This document shows positions 35,304 through 45,500 of a stretch of 64,000 nt of DNA, one piece after another. Source of the stretch: an uncultured Parabacteroides sp. (lineage in GTDB: Bacteria; Bacteroidota; Bacteroidia; Bacteroidales; Tannerellaceae); assembly GCA_949295065.1 (NCBI GenBank), contig CASFJQ010000008.1, positions 112,282 to 176,281 on the forward strand, given 5' to 3'. Under the pieces are notes generated by a model that saw nothing but the letters and a program-made list of their open reading frames with translations, was not told where the DNA came from and did not search any database. Each line of letters starts with the position of its first letter. Position 1 is the stretch's first letter. The translations under genes and the position numbers were made by a program.

Positions 35304-36200
35304 TTAAACCAAACGTTTAATCAAGCTTTCCTTATCACCGTACAACATATCGATAACAGGGATTTCAATCATTGTGTATGCACCCGGTTTCTGTTTCATA
35401 CTTGCACGAGCCACTGCAACCAAAATCTGAGCAGTAAGTGCAGGGTTGTTGATCTTCATATCAAATTCGATCAACTGATTCTGAGTCTTTCCTGAAACAC
35501 CTTTACGAACCAAGTTAACACCATGACCCATATCCAACAAGTTGTCAACACATTCCACCTGCATTACGTGAGTTTCGTCATGTGCGAAATAGTCGTCAGC
35601 CTTGATTGCTGCTGCAACTTCCTTGAAGTCATAACCGTCTTTAACTTCGATATAAACCATACGGCGGTGAACACCAGTTCCCAATGGAATAGTCATACTC
35701 AAAGCAGCTTTGACACCTTCAATAGCTTTAACTGCTACTGTATGCCCCATACTCATACCTGGACCGAAGTTTGTATATGTAATTCCTTTTGGAACCATTG
35801 CTTCCAACAATGCACGAACAACAGAGTCGCTTCCCGGATCCCAACCGGCAGAAATAACAGCAACAGTATTATGTGCTTTTGCCACTTCATCCAAAGAGCG
35901 GCGCAAATCAACAATTCCACCATGAATATCAAAGCTGTCAACAGTGTTGATACCCAATGCCAATATTTCTTTTGCGAAATGTTCTACCTGACGAGTTGGA
36001 GTTGCCAAGACTGCAACATCTACGTTCTCAAGTTTGGTAATGCTGTCAACAACAGGATATGATGCCAATTCTGCAGGAACATCATTAGGATTGCGACGGA
36101 TTACACCTGCTACTTCAAAATCCGGAGCTGCCTCTATCGCTTCCAACACATACTTACCAATATTGCCATAACCTACAATGGCTGCTCTAATCTTCTTCAT
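35304..36200 (-). CDS. ddh: meso-Diaminopimelate dehydrogenase
   Basis: The 298-residue NADPH-dependent enzyme makes meso-diaminopimelate from tetrahydrodipicolinate in one step. The nucleotide-binding N-terminus is RAAIVGYGNIGKYVLEAI. Family segments DSFDIHGGIVDLRRSLDEVA, ISAGWDPGSDSV, NFGPGMSMGHTVAVKAI and GTGVHRRMVYIEV are present. It supplies DAP for peptidoglycan and lysine. It has its own promoter. Confidence 0.95.
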   Translation of the reverse strand: MKKIRAAIVGYGNIGKYVLEAIEAAPDFEVAGVIRRNPNDVPAELASYPVVDSITKLENVDVAVLATPTRQVEHFAKEILALGINTVDSFDIHGGIVDLRRSLDEVAKAHNTVAVISAGWDPGSDSVVRALLEAMVPKGITYTNFGPGMSMGHTVAVKAIEGVKAALSMTIPLGTGVHRRMVYIEVKDGYDFKEVAAAIKADDYFAHDETHVMQVECVDNLLDMGHGVNLVRKGVSGKTQNQLIEFDMKINNPALTAQILVAVARASMKQKPGAYTMIEIPVIDMLYGDKESLIKRLV

Positions 36201-36227
36201 ACCTTAAATATTAAATTCTATCAGTCG

Positions 36228-36235
36228 CAAAGGTA
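36228..36235 (-). promoter_or_regulatory. -7 element of ddh
   Basis: TACCTTTG followed by CG on the minus strand matches TAnnTTTG and lies 28 bases upstream of ATG 36200. The -33 element is weak. Confidence 0.5.
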
Positions 36236-36329
36236 ACTAATTTAACGTTGGCAAGATAACAGTTCAATGTTATTTTTACTTTATACGATATATATTTGTT
36301 AAATATCGACAAGAAAATGTGAAAACGAG

Positions 36330-36526
36330 GAAATAAGTTAACAAGTTGACAAGGGAACAAAGGAACAAAGTGGGTGTTGCAAAACATGCAAATCAAACAC
36401 AGAGGCGCAAAGCCACAGAGGTAATATATTGAGAATAAATAAAATAATAAAAAATCTCCGTGTACTCTGTGTCTCTGTGTTTAAATTAGTTTTGCAACAC
36501 CATCTGAAACCTTGTCAACTTCTATT
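36330..36526. repeat. Family B element (36373-36501) flanked by family A words
   Basis: The 129-bp element begins GGTGTTGCAAAAC and ends with the exact inverse GTTTTGCAACACC. Inside are CACAGAGGCGCAAAGCCACA and CTCTGTGTCTCTGTGTTT arms around an AT-rich centre AATATATTGAGAATAAAT. Family A words AACAAGTTGACAAGGGAAC and CCTTGTCAACTT flank it. This fills the gap between ddh and the TIM-barrel gene; no gene is seen. Confidence 0.8.
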
Positions 36527-37519
36527 TTATTTCTTCTCAAAACAAGCATCAAACGCATGAGCAGAAGGCTGGAAATCCATGCGTTTCACAAATTCGCATG
36601 ATTCTCTTGCTCCATGTTCACGGTCCATCGCACTGTCTTCCCATTCAACAGACAACGGTCCCTGATAACCGATAGAATTCAACGCACGTATAATCTCCTC
36701 GAAGTTTATGCGTCCTCTGCCCAAACTGCGGAAATTCCAGTAACGGCGAGGATCACCGAATGTAACATGACCGCCAAATACACCAACCTGCATCGGCTTG
36801 TCACTCCAATATACATCTTTCATATGTACATGGAATATTCTGTCAGAGAAATTATATATGAAATCAACATAATCCACACCCTGATATCCCAAATGACTTG
36901 GGTCATAGTTGAAACCGAATGCAGGATGATAATTCAAAGCCTTCAACGCTCTTTCTGCAGAAACAGTGTCGAATGCAATTTCTGTCGGATGAACTTCCAA
37001 AGCATAACGAACTCCCAATTTCTGATATTCATCCAAAATAGGAGTGAATCTTTCAGCAAATTCACGGTATCCGTCTTCTATCATCTGCTCACTTACCGGT
37101 GGGAATGAATACAGATATGCCCAAATCGGACTTCCTGTAAATCCGACTACAGTATCTACTCCAAGCATCTTGGCAGCATGAGCTGTGCGTATCAATTCTT
37201 CAGCAGCGCGAGCCTTTACTCCTTCAGGGTCACCGTCGCCCCAAATATAATCCGGAAGGATTTGCTGATGACGATGATCAATCTTGTCACATACTGCCTG
37301 GCCGATAAGGTGTGTAGATATAGCATACAACTCCAAATCATATTTTGCCAGCAAATCTTTTATTTCCTGATAATATTCCGGATCTGTACGACGTACATCA
37401 ACATGGTTCGGCAAACCCAGCTCCAAACCGTCATAACCGAATTCGCGCGCCTTTTGGCAAACTGTTTCGAGTGGGAGATCGCCCCACTGCAATGTATATA
37501 GTGTTACTTTACGGGACAT
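36527..37519 (-). CDS. TIM-barrel sugar phosphate isomerase/epimerase-like protein
   Basis: The 330-residue xylose isomerase-like TIM barrel starts with [20 protein letters not shown] and has metal-ligand segments [39 protein letters not shown] and [12 protein letters not shown]. Proteins of this family isomerise or epimerise free or phosphorylated sugars. The substrate is unknown. It lies downstream of a Gfo/Idh/MocA dehydrogenase across a composite repeat; such pairs often act together in breakdown of inositols or 3-keto sugars. Confidence 0.85.
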   Translation of the reverse strand: MSRKVTLYTLQWGDLPLETVCQKAREFGYDGLELGLPNHVDVRRTDPEYYQEIKDLLAKYDLELYAISTHLIGQAVCDKIDHRHQQILPDYIWGDGDPEGVKARAAEELIRTAHAAKMLGVDTVVGFTGSPIWAYLYSFPPVSEQMIEDGYREFAERFTPILDEYQKLGVRYALEVHPTEIAFDTVSAERALKALNYHPAFGFNYDPSHLGYQGVDYVDFIYNFSDRIFHVHMKDVYWSDKPMQVGVFGGHVTFGDPRRYWNFRSLGRGRINFEEIIRALNSIGYQGPLSVEWEDSAMDREHGARESCEFVKRMDFQPSAHAFDACFEKK

Positions 37520-37525
37520 AGATTT

Positions 37526-37640
37526 TTAGTTTTTTAGTTTGTTAGTTTTTAAGTTTTTTAGTTGACGAGTTGACGAGGCTACAGGAAATAATATATTTCT
37601 TCTTGACTCCTTGACTTCTTAACTCCTTAACTCCTATTCC
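37526..37640. repeat. Composite intercistronic repeat between dehydrogenase and TIM-barrel genes
   Basis: Minus-strand order: GGAGTTAAGGAGTTAAGAAG and GTCAAGGAGTCAAG decamers starting at the stop of the upstream gene, then CTGTAGCCTCGTCAACTCG, then AAACTTAAAA/AAACTAACAA decamers up to the next ATG at 37519. It has the same architecture as 34068-34200. Confidence 0.75.
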
Positions 37641-38788
37641 TCCAACTTCAACCACTTCTCTCCTTTCTCCCCGGTTGAAACAATAGTTTCGATGAATAGC
37701 ATTCCGCGTACACCTTCTTCGGCAGAAGGGAAATCAAGAGATTCAGGAGTTGGTTGTTTTCCTTCAATCATTGCACGCAAAGCAGTTGCGAAATTTCTGT
37801 AGAGATTAGCGAAAGCTTCAAGATAACCTTCCGGATGTCCGGCCGGCACTCTGCTGTTATATGCAGAAATCGGAGAAACATAAGAATTGTTTGTTCTGAG
37901 AACTTCCATTGGTCGGTCCGGCCAACGCATATACAAAGTATTTGGTTCTTCTTGTGCCCATTCCAAAGCTCCTTTTTCGCCGAACACTCTGATGCGAAGG
38001 CTGTTTTCACAACCTACAGCAATCTGACTTGCCATCAGAACACCACACGCACCGCCTTCATAACGAATAAGAGCCGCACCATCGTCGTCAAGCAAACGTC
38101 CCGGAACGAATGTATTCAATTCGCCACATATTTCGGTTGCCTTCAATCCTGTTATATATTCAGCCAAATTAAAAGCATGAGTACCAATATCACCCATACA
38201 TCCGGCCTTTCCTGAACGCTGAGGGTCAACACGCCACGCCGCCTGCTTGTTTTCTGCAGCACAGTCGTTATACAGCCAGCCCTGAGGATATTCCACATAA
38301 ATACGTCTGATTTTACCCAATTCTCCACGAGCCACGCGAGCACGAGCCTCTTTAACCATTGGATATCCTGTGTAAGTATGAGTCAGAAGGAACAATTTTC
38401 CTGTTTCCTTCACTTTTGCAGCCAACTGGCGAGCCTCATCAAGAGTGAAAGTCATAGGTTTGTCCAACGCAACATGAAAGCCTTTTTCCAAAGCCATCAT
38501 TGCAGGAGCGAAGTGTACATGATTCGGAGTAACAATTGATACAAAATCCATACGGACATCTTCAGGAAGCTCAGCTTCTTTCTCAATCATTTCCTGCCAT
38601 GAAGAATAAACTCTTTCAGGAGGAAGGAACAAAGCCTTACCTGTTTCTTTAGATTTCTCAGGTGTGGAACTGAAACATCCACATACCAACTCGATTTGTC
38701 CGTCCAAATTGGCAGCCATGCGATGAACAGCTCCAATGAAAGAGCCTGGTCCGCCACCAATCATACCCATTCTAATTTTTCTGCACAT
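37634..38788 (-). CDS. Gfo/Idh/MocA-family oxidoreductase
   Basis: The 384-residue NAD(P)-dependent dehydrogenase has the Rossmann opening RMGMIGGGPGSFIGAVHR, the FHVALDKPMTFTLDEARQLA segment with the conserved Lys-Pro, and GCMGDIGTHAFNLAEYITG with the catalytic Asp/His region. Family members oxidise sugars or cyclitols. The substrate is not predictable. There is no signal peptide, so it is cytoplasmic. It is probably transcribed with the TIM-barrel isomerase gene downstream. Confidence 0.88.
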   Translation of the reverse strand: MCRKIRMGMIGGGPGSFIGAVHRMAANLDGQIELVCGCFSSTPEKSKETGKALFLPPERVYSSWQEMIEKEAELPEDVRMDFVSIVTPNHVHFAPAMMALEKGFHVALDKPMTFTLDEARQLAAKVKETGKLFLLTHTYTGYPMVKEARARVARGELGKIRRIYVEYPQGWLYNDCAAENKQAAWRVDPQRSGKAGCMGDIGTHAFNLAEYITGLKATEICGELNTFVPGRLLDDDGAALIRYEGGACGVLMASQIAVGCENSLRIRVFGEKGALEWAQEEPNTLYMRWPDRPMEVLRTNNSYVSPISAYNSRVPAGHPEGYLEAFANLYRNFATALRAMIEGKQPTPESLDFPSAEEGVRGMLFIETIVSTGEKGEKWLKLEE

Positions 38789-38834
38789 GATAGTATATGT
38801 TTAAGGTGAAAACTATTTTAATGTGATTAAGTTT

Positions 38835-38965
38835 ACCTGAAAGTTAACAAGGCTACAGAGACAAGTTGACAAGGGAAAAATAGCATTACTTCGTAATTAA
38901 TTATCTGAAAAACCTTGTCAACTAGTTTTCTTGTCAACTCGTTAACTGAAAACTGAACTTGTAAA
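38835..38965. repeat. Family A repeat upstream of the dehydrogenase
   Basis: AGTTAACAAGGCTACAGAGA and ACAAGTTGACAAGGG at one side, ACCTTGTCAACTAG and TTCTTGTCAACTCGTTAACT at the other, in inverse relation. The region 38966-39090 shows nothing else I can name. Confidence 0.6.
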
Positions 38966-39090
38966 ACTTGAGTAACGCAATAGTCACATCATCACAAATA
39001 TATACAATCCAATAATAACAACACACATTTCTCTCCAAATATTTTTCAAATTAAAATTTATTGCATTACTTTGTTATCCAAAGTTTGGAA

Positions 39091-39203
39091 GCTGTAGCAA
39101 AACATAAATAATCAAACACAAAGACACAGAGGCAATATATTGATTATAAATATAAATCTCTGTGCTATCTGTGTCTCTGTGTTTAATTTAGTTTTGTAAC
39201 ACC
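39091..39203. repeat. Family B palindromic element
   Basis: Starts GCTGTAGCAAAAC and ends GTTTTGTAACACC. The arms AAACACAAAGACACAGAGG and CTCTGTGTTT flank the AT-rich core AATATATTGATTATAAA. It has the same orientation as the copy at 36373-36501 and lies 51 bases before the lipoprotein gene. Confidence 0.75.
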
Positions 39204-39254
39204 ATAAACCAAACTCAAATTAAACAAACATTATTAACCCCAAAAATCCTGACT

Positions 39255-40199
39255 ATGAAGTATCAGAATTATCTTCTCTCAGCAGCAATCCTGCTGCTTG
39301 GAGCTTGCAGCTCAGAAAACGAACCTTTGGTTGAAAAGACTAATCAGTTGGTAAAAGTTTCATTCAATATCGAACTTGAGCCGGAAATCATTCCTTTCGG
39401 CACAAAAGCAATGCCCGGCAATCTGCCTTCCGAGCCGGAAACAGAAAACAGCAGCTCAACAGAAAATCCTACCGAAGAACCTTCGTCCTCATTATTCAGC
39501 AAAGTTGAATATGCCGTTTACGACCAGGATTTGAACCTGGTAAAACTGCAGAGCATCGACGTTGCAGAGCCAAATTCTCTTAACATCACAGATGTTTTTG
39601 AAGCCGGAATATACACTTTCTGTTTCCTTGCCCATCCGTTTGAACAAGTCACAGCCGAAGGAAACATTCTTACATTTCCCGAAGAGATGAAGGAATGTTT
39701 CTATTCTTCCAAAGAATTTGAAGTGGTAGTTGGAACAGACTTCAACGAAACCATAACTCTTGACAGAATTATTTCAAAAATAGAAATTGTACCGAGAGAC
39801 GAGGTTCCGGAAAAAGTAAAGTCATATCAAATCACTGCATCCGGAATATACAATTCTTTCGATATTCTGAATGGCTATGCCACGGAAACAACCGTTCCAT
39901 TCTCCCGCACAGTCTCTTTCTCTGCAGAAGACTATGCTGCAGCCCAAGGCCCAAGTCATCACATATTCACATTTGTTCCGCAAACAGAACCGAGCACAAT
40001 CAGCAGCATCAGCCTGAAAGCTTTAGATGAAAGCGGAGAATTGCTGAGAGAGAAAACTATCACGGATGCTCCTATTTACGTAAACCGCACCACTAGATAT
40101 ACCGGTACATTATATAATGTAAGCAGCGACGCGTCCTTCGAATTCGAGGTTAATACGGATTGGGGGGAAACTATTGAGAATGAAATAGAAGAAGAATAA
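39255..40199 (+). CDS. Surface lipoprotein, possibly fimbrillin/Mfa2-like
   Basis: The 314-residue product has a lipoprotein signal ending LLGAC (Cys18) followed by an acidic Ser/Thr/Pro/Glu-rich spacer at about residues 50-80 (ETENSSSTENPTEEPSSS). The rest is beta-rich: KVEYAVYDQDLNLVK, GIYTFCFLAHPFEQV, ISKIEIVP and TRYTGTLYNV. This pattern resembles FimB/Mfa2-type fimbrillin anchors or other Bacteroidales surface adhesins, but no decisive motif is visible. It stands alone between repeats, and no pilin cluster is present. The acidic linker suggests surface exposure. Confidence 0.8.
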   Translation: MKYQNYLLSAAILLLGACSSENEPLVEKTNQLVKVSFNIELEPEIIPFGTKAMPGNLPSEPETENSSSTENPTEEPSSSLFSKVEYAVYDQDLNLVKLQSIDVAEPNSLNITDVFEAGIYTFCFLAHPFEQVTAEGNILTFPEEMKECFYSSKEFEVVVGTDFNETITLDRIISKIEIVPRDEVPEKVKSYQITASGIYNSFDILNGYATETTVPFSRTVSFSAEDYAAAQGPSHHIFTFVPQTEPSTISSISLKALDESGELLREKTITDAPIYVNRTTRYTGTLYNVSSDASFEFEVNTDWGETIENEIEEE

Positions 40200-40214
40200 A
40201 CTATTTATAAAAAA

Positions 40215-40241
40215 GGTGGCACGCTAACCAAGCGCGCCACC
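40215..40241 (+). other. Hairpin after the surface lipoprotein gene
   Basis: GGTGGCACGCT pairs with AGCGCGCCACC with one mismatch. No T-run follows, so terminator function is uncertain. The stretch 40242-40569 shows an AAATACCTATATA box (about 40271) but no gene. Confidence 0.4.
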
Positions 40242-40569
40242 CAACCTAACCTCATTTCACAAAAGGACTAAATACCTATATATAAAATTGGGATTATATC
40301 TTCGTGCTTTTTCAAGCATATTCTTCAATATTTCTGATTCAGTCTATCACAAAAATATGATTTACTATCATAAAAGCCTAACAAAATTCGGAATACTTTT
40401 TTATGTTATTGAGCAGTTAAATTAAAAAGGGGACTTCATCAATGAAAAGTCTTTCATTCAGTTGTTTTTAAGTAGATGTTACATAAACCGAATTAATTCC
40501 TTTCAAATAATTAGATACAATTTAAAATTCATTTCTAACATAAAGATAAGGCGTTAAAAACTATTTAAA

Positions 40570-40690
40570 TTTTCATCGCATTGAAATTTAATTTCCATAT
40601 ATTGTGAAACTTTTTTTTCATATATTATGGAATTTAATTTTCATATTATATGAAAAAGTTTTTCCATATATTATGAAAAAACTTTTTCAG
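40570..40690. repeat. Array of TTTCATATATTATGAAA palindromes (family D)
   Basis: Words ATTTCCATATATTGTGAAAC, TTTTCATATATTATGGAA, TTTTCATATTATATGAAAAA and TTTTCCATATATTATGAAAA succeed one another. The reverse complement of the last part almost matches 16175-16200. It lies in a gap of more than 800 bases before the sulfatase. Confidence 0.7.
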
Positions 40691-40831
40691 CCTCAAAAAA
40701 TCTACTGAAAATATAATTTGCTGATTTACTTAACATTAACAAACAACCTGTTTTATAAGTATTTTATACTCTCTTTTATTAGCCCTAATTTCGCCTTTAT
40801 ATATATTAACAAATACACAACCTAAAAAAAC

Positions 40832-40955
40832 AAGTTTTTTATTTTGCTCTGCACTCGCCTTTCACTATATTTGGATAATATAGGATGCGGCTCGGCATAA
40901 CAAAATCAAAAACAAGTTTTTATTTTGCTCTGCACTCGCCTTTCACTATATTTAC
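40832..40955 (+). promoter_or_regulatory. Tandem copies of a promoter-bearing repeat upstream of the sulfatase (family C)
   Basis: Two copies of TTTTGCTCTGCACTCGCC... each place TTTG (40843 and 40924) 19 bases before TATATTTG (40866-40873) or TATATTTA (40947-40954). The second copy is complete, with ATGCGGCTCGGC and the imperfect palindrome CAAAATCAAAAAC/GTTTTTATTTTG over the -33 element. A third copy lies at 56350-56424 before another gene. Both point at the sulfatase. Confidence 0.8.
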
Positions 40956-41044
40956 AAATAGAATTGGTATTACGTCAAAAACATAGATAAAGTTCTAAGC
41001 TCATATGACTTTAGAACTGAACAAACAAAAACCTCGGAAACATT

Positions 41045-42457
41045 ATGGAATCAAGAATCTTATTAGGTCTGTCCGCAGCATTGTGTGGAGGACTTATTTC
41101 CTGCTCGGAAAGCGAAAAGAAAAATATTCCGGTAAATGTCATTTACATTCTTGCCGACGACTTGGGTTATGGTGATTTGGGTTGCTACGGACAGCAGCTG
41201 ATAAAAACTCCAAATATTGACCGCATGGCAAGCGAAGGTTTGCTGTTTACACAGAATTATGCCGGATGCTCAGTGAGCGCTCCGTCAAGATGCTCGCTGA
41301 TGACAGGACTTCACACGGGTCACACACAAATTCGCGGCAACAAGGAAATAGCTCCGGAAGGACAGCATCCGATGGCTGCCGGAACTTTCACTCTCGGACG
41401 GCTGATGAAATCTGCCGGCTACACGACGGGTATGTTCGGAAAATGGGGATTGGGAAATCCAGGCTCCGTTTCTGTTCCTAATGATATGGGATTTGATGAG
41501 TTCTATGGCTACAATTGCCAGAGGCAGTCTCATTCATTCTATCCTGACCATTTGTGGCACAACAGAGATACTATATATTTTCCGGAAAATGTCAACAATG
41601 CAAAGAAAACTTATTCGCAGGATTTGATTCACAAGCAGGCTCTGAAGTTTATCAATGACAATAAGGACAAGCCTTTCTTTGCCATGCTTACGTACACGCT
41701 TCCGCACGCTGAGCTGAACCTGCCGCATGATTCCATATATAATATGTATGAAAACAGCTTCAAGGAAACTCCATATATCGGAAAGTTCGACCATACTTGG
41801 GGCGGATACAACACTTCGGAAAAACCTTGCGCTTCGTTTGCCGCTATGGTTTCACGTTTGGATATGTATGTTGGAGAAGTAATGGCTGAACTTAAGAAAC
41901 TTGGTTTGGAGAAGAACACTTTGGTTATATTCACGAGCGACAATGGTCCTCATGCCGAAGGCGGTGCAAAACCGGATTTCTTCAAGAGTTCCGGACCGTT
42001 TAAAGGTATAAAGAGAGATGCCTATGAAGGAGGAATAAGAGTTCCGATGATTGCCTGGTGGCCAAAGACCATAAAGGAAGGAAAAACAACAAATCACGTA
42101 ACTGCTTTCTGGGATGTGATGCCGACATTGGCGGAGCTGACCGGAACAACTCTCACTGCCGAAACTGATGGTATTTCATTCCTTCCTCTTCTGAAAAACA
42201 ATAAGCAGAAGGAAGAACACGATTATCTGTATTGGGAATTCCACGAAAGCAAAGGTTGGCAGGCTATACGAGAAGGAAACTTCAAACTTATTCGCCAGCC
42301 GATAAATGGGAACTCAAGATATGAGCTTTATGACTTGAGTTGCGACGCCCATGAAGATAATAATCTTGCCGACCAATTTCCGGATAAGGTGAAGGCGATG
42401 GCGGCAAAAATGGATAGTGTCAGAACGGCTTCGGAGTATTTTGATTTTGGGAGATAA
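41045..42457 (+). CDS. Sulfatase lipoprotein, serine-type
   Basis: The 470-residue alkaline-phosphatase-fold sulfatase has a probable lipobox LISC (Cys20), metal-ligand DDLGYGDLGCYG, the active-site sequence SVSAPSRCSLMTG in which Ser78 (S-x-P-S-R) would be converted to formylglycine, TSDNGPHAEGG and a C-terminal subdomain. A serine at this site needs an anaerobic sulfatase-maturating radical-SAM enzyme, which is not in this window. It removes sulfate from host or algal glycans; the exact substrate is unknown. It is a single gene with two tandem promoter repeats, away from any PUL. Confidence 0.93.
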   Translation: MESRILLGLSAALCGGLISCSESEKKNIPVNVIYILADDLGYGDLGCYGQQLIKTPNIDRMASEGLLFTQNYAGCSVSAPSRCSLMTGLHTGHTQIRGNKEIAPEGQHPMAAGTFTLGRLMKSAGYTTGMFGKWGLGNPGSVSVPNDMGFDEFYGYNCQRQSHSFYPDHLWHNRDTIYFPENVNNAKKTYSQDLIHKQALKFINDNKDKPFFAMLTYTLPHAELNLPHDSIYNMYENSFKETPYIGKFDHTWGGYNTSEKPCASFAAMVSRLDMYVGEVMAELKKLGLEKNTLVIFTSDNGPHAEGGAKPDFFKSSGPFKGIKRDAYEGGIRVPMIAWWPKTIKEGKTTNHVTAFWDVMPTLAELTGTTLTAETDGISFLPLLKNNKQKEEHDYLYWEFHESKGWQAIREGNFKLIRQPINGNSRYELYDLSCDAHEDNNLADQFPDKVKAMAAKMDSVRTASEYFDFGR

Positions 42458-42460
42458 ATA

Positions 42461-42531
42461 AAACACAGAGACACAAAAACACAGAGTTTATATTCAACAT
42501 ATTTCCTCTGTGTTTTTGTGTCTCTGTGTTT
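42461..42531. repeat. Family B element between convergent sulfatase and sprA genes
   Basis: AAACACAGAGACACAAAAAC and TGTTTTTGTGTCTCTGTGTT are a near-perfect inverted repeat with a core ATTCAACATATTTCC. The GGTGTTGC termini are missing. It starts 4 bases after the sulfatase stop, and its long hairpin may terminate both genes. Confidence 0.75.
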
Positions 42532-42551
42532 AAAAAAAACTCTGTATCTCC

Positions 42552-45500
42552 TTACTGCGCCAACGAGAATCTCAAGCTAATACCATAATTACTGTTGGAA
42601 GTCGGATAAGATGCACTTGAAACCAAAGGTTTGTTAATCTGCAAATCATAGAAAGCACGAACTGTAAGAGCACGGCTCAAACCATAATCGGCAGAGAACT
42701 GAATTGTCTTGGCTACATTTCCGCTAGTTGCCTGAGTAAGTCTGTCTTCTATTTTACGGATAAGCGACTGCATCTTGCGATAAGAGAAGTCGAGACGAAC
42801 TGTAAGGTCGTTGCTGAAATTAGCCGTTTTCTTCATTCCAAGCACTTTGTTGAACTCAGTATATTTATATCCGATACCAACAACAAACTCGTTTGAAAGA
42901 GACTCAACAATCTGGTATGAAGAGATGTTGAGGTTCAAATTTCTTGTCTTGCGATATTCCACTTTACCTGTAATATTGTTGAGCATAGTTGCGTCAACAC
43001 CAAACAACGGACTGAATCCTTCTGTTATGCTTACGGCAGAAATGTCGTAAGGAGAAGAAGGAGTTGGATTTCCTGTAAGGACATCACGCACATATCCCAA
43101 ACCATCCTGTCCTGCATCAACCCAGTTGAGGAAAGAAGAGAATGAACCGACGCTGTATGTACATCTATACTGATGAAGAAGATTCATTGTCTTAAAGTAT
43201 TTCTGTATAGCCGGAATCTTCATCAAACCGTTGTATGTAATATTCCAGTTCGGAAGCATACTCTTAACCGAAGGGAATGGAGTGAGTCCTACTTTTGACG
43301 GATTCTTTCCTGTATAAGCAGCAATGAAAGCCGGAATAAGGACATCAGCTGAGTTCAGACTTACTTTTCCGTTATTAGGATTATACGGCTGACCGGCAAA
43401 CGGACTTCCTGACATGAATCCTGTTCCAGGATATGACGTTCCTGAATATACTCCTTCAAGACGAGAAGCTATTACTTCACGGTTTGCAAGGAATTTATCG
43501 AAAACTTTAGAGGCATAGTTGTTTCCTGCATTTCCTGTGCTACCGAAAGCGCTACCCAATGCTATTGTAGTCATAGTGAAACTTCCGCCAAGGACTTCAG
43601 GAGAACCTTCATACATATATTGAATCTCAGTGTTACGAGTGTCAACTCTATTAGCTGTAAGGTCGATTTTAAGACCACTTATCGGCTCGAGATTAGCTCG
43701 GATATTAAGATTCTTTGTACTGTTGATAATTGCGGGATTGATATTAGTTTCGCTGTTCTTAATCAGCCATCCTTTCTCATCAGCCTCTTCGATATATCTC
43801 TTGCTTACACCGCCGAAGGCAAAGCCCAAACCAGGAGCCATTCCTATTGAAGAATGTGTCTGTCCGAAAATATCTCCAATTTCAGGAAGGAAACCAGGCA
43901 ACATCATTCCGTCGGTCAACGAATACTGAACATTGACACGGCGCAACATCATCAAGAAGCGAGAACTGTGCTCAAGAATCTTATTCATTCTATCTTCAGT
44001 TTCGGACGGTCCCGGATATATCGTAAGCTTAAGGTGAGCCGTATCACGAGTTGTAATTTCCACCTGCGCATAGTTCAAAGGCTTATATTTAATCTTATAA
44101 GTCTTTCCATTTGCACCTTTTGCCACGATATGCACTTTCTTGGTAAACATACCGTGCTGAACAACCACGTTGCTGTCCAAACTCAAAGTGATTTCTTTTT
44201 CAAGTTTGACCTGCTTCTTTTTCTTCTCCTGTTCTTTCTTGTTTCTGTTGTTACGCGAATTTGTTCGTGATGAAGCATTAAACTTCTGGTTGATTTTCTT
44301 CAAATACGGACTTTTGTTATAAAGAGTCTGAAGATTGAAAGCTCCTTGCCAGTTAAGCTGACGCTGGTTCTTGATTGTATTACCAATCTGAACATCTCCT
44401 TCAATCTGAGCTCCGCGGTCCCAATTATATGAAGCATTATATGTAGCAGAACTGTTGACCCAATCAAGTGCTGGAATCTGCTGGAAAGGCATATTCCAGG
44501 TTACATTGAATTGCTGGTCGTATTTCATAGGTTTACCCAAATCACGGATACTTTGCTTCACTGAATCTTTCCATACCTGATACTGGTCCGGATTCAATTC
44601 TTTATTAACCTGCACATGAGGTTCCTCAATACGTGCATTTGTTCCCGAAGTAAATTGCATACTGAGGTTGTTGGTGAAATCCCAGCGTAAACTGAAAGCA
44701 CGGTCCCAATAGAATTCCTGGCTGAATGAAACCGGAATCTTATTGTTTCCTTCGTTTGTCAGGTCTCTAAGCTGTATTTCATAATAATTCCTCAACATAG
44801 CAGTCTGGAAACTAATGTTAGAAGGCACATAATTCAAAGCAAGCTGTTTCAGATATTTGTTGGCTCCCGTGCTCTTTTTCATCTTACCAAACGGTTTGAA
44901 CGGCTTAACATACGGAGTGTATGAATAAGCGAAATTACCGTTATAGTTTTTAGTTGTTTCGTAAGATGTTTCCGGATTCTTGAAATTGTTCTCACTATAA
45001 GAATATCCCAAAGTGAAGTTTGCAGGGTCGTAAGGCATAGGATTCTTACTCTTCACATCTACTTTGACGTTATTGAATGAAACACTCTTGATTGTTGTTC
45101 GTGTGATGGACTGCTCCTTGATTGAATCCTTCTCTGCCTTAGTCGAAGCATTATCCAAAGCATCTTTCAGCTCAATATCCTTATCCAACGGATTATACTT
45201 AGGAGTTGTTGTCTCGTTAGAATAAGCATAATAGAACGGAATACTTACTTTAGCCTTTTCCGGGAAGAACTTTCCAAGTTCCAATGAAGTCGAAACACTG
45301 TATTGGGTGTAATCGTCGAGACGGCGTTCGCTCACAGACTGGTCAAGTGCACCAAAACCGGCAGTCTCAATACGTCCAGCCATATTAACAGAACCAAGGT
45401 CAGACAAAATCATATTTAAATTGGCATTGGCTGCCCATCCGCCCTCTTCGTTGAAATCGGTCAGACGCAACTCGTTCACCCAAACTTCAGCACTCTTTAT

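Noticed and set aside
36373-36501. Insertion sequence
   Set aside because: The element is about 130 bp with no coding capacity, and no target duplication can be confirmed by eye.
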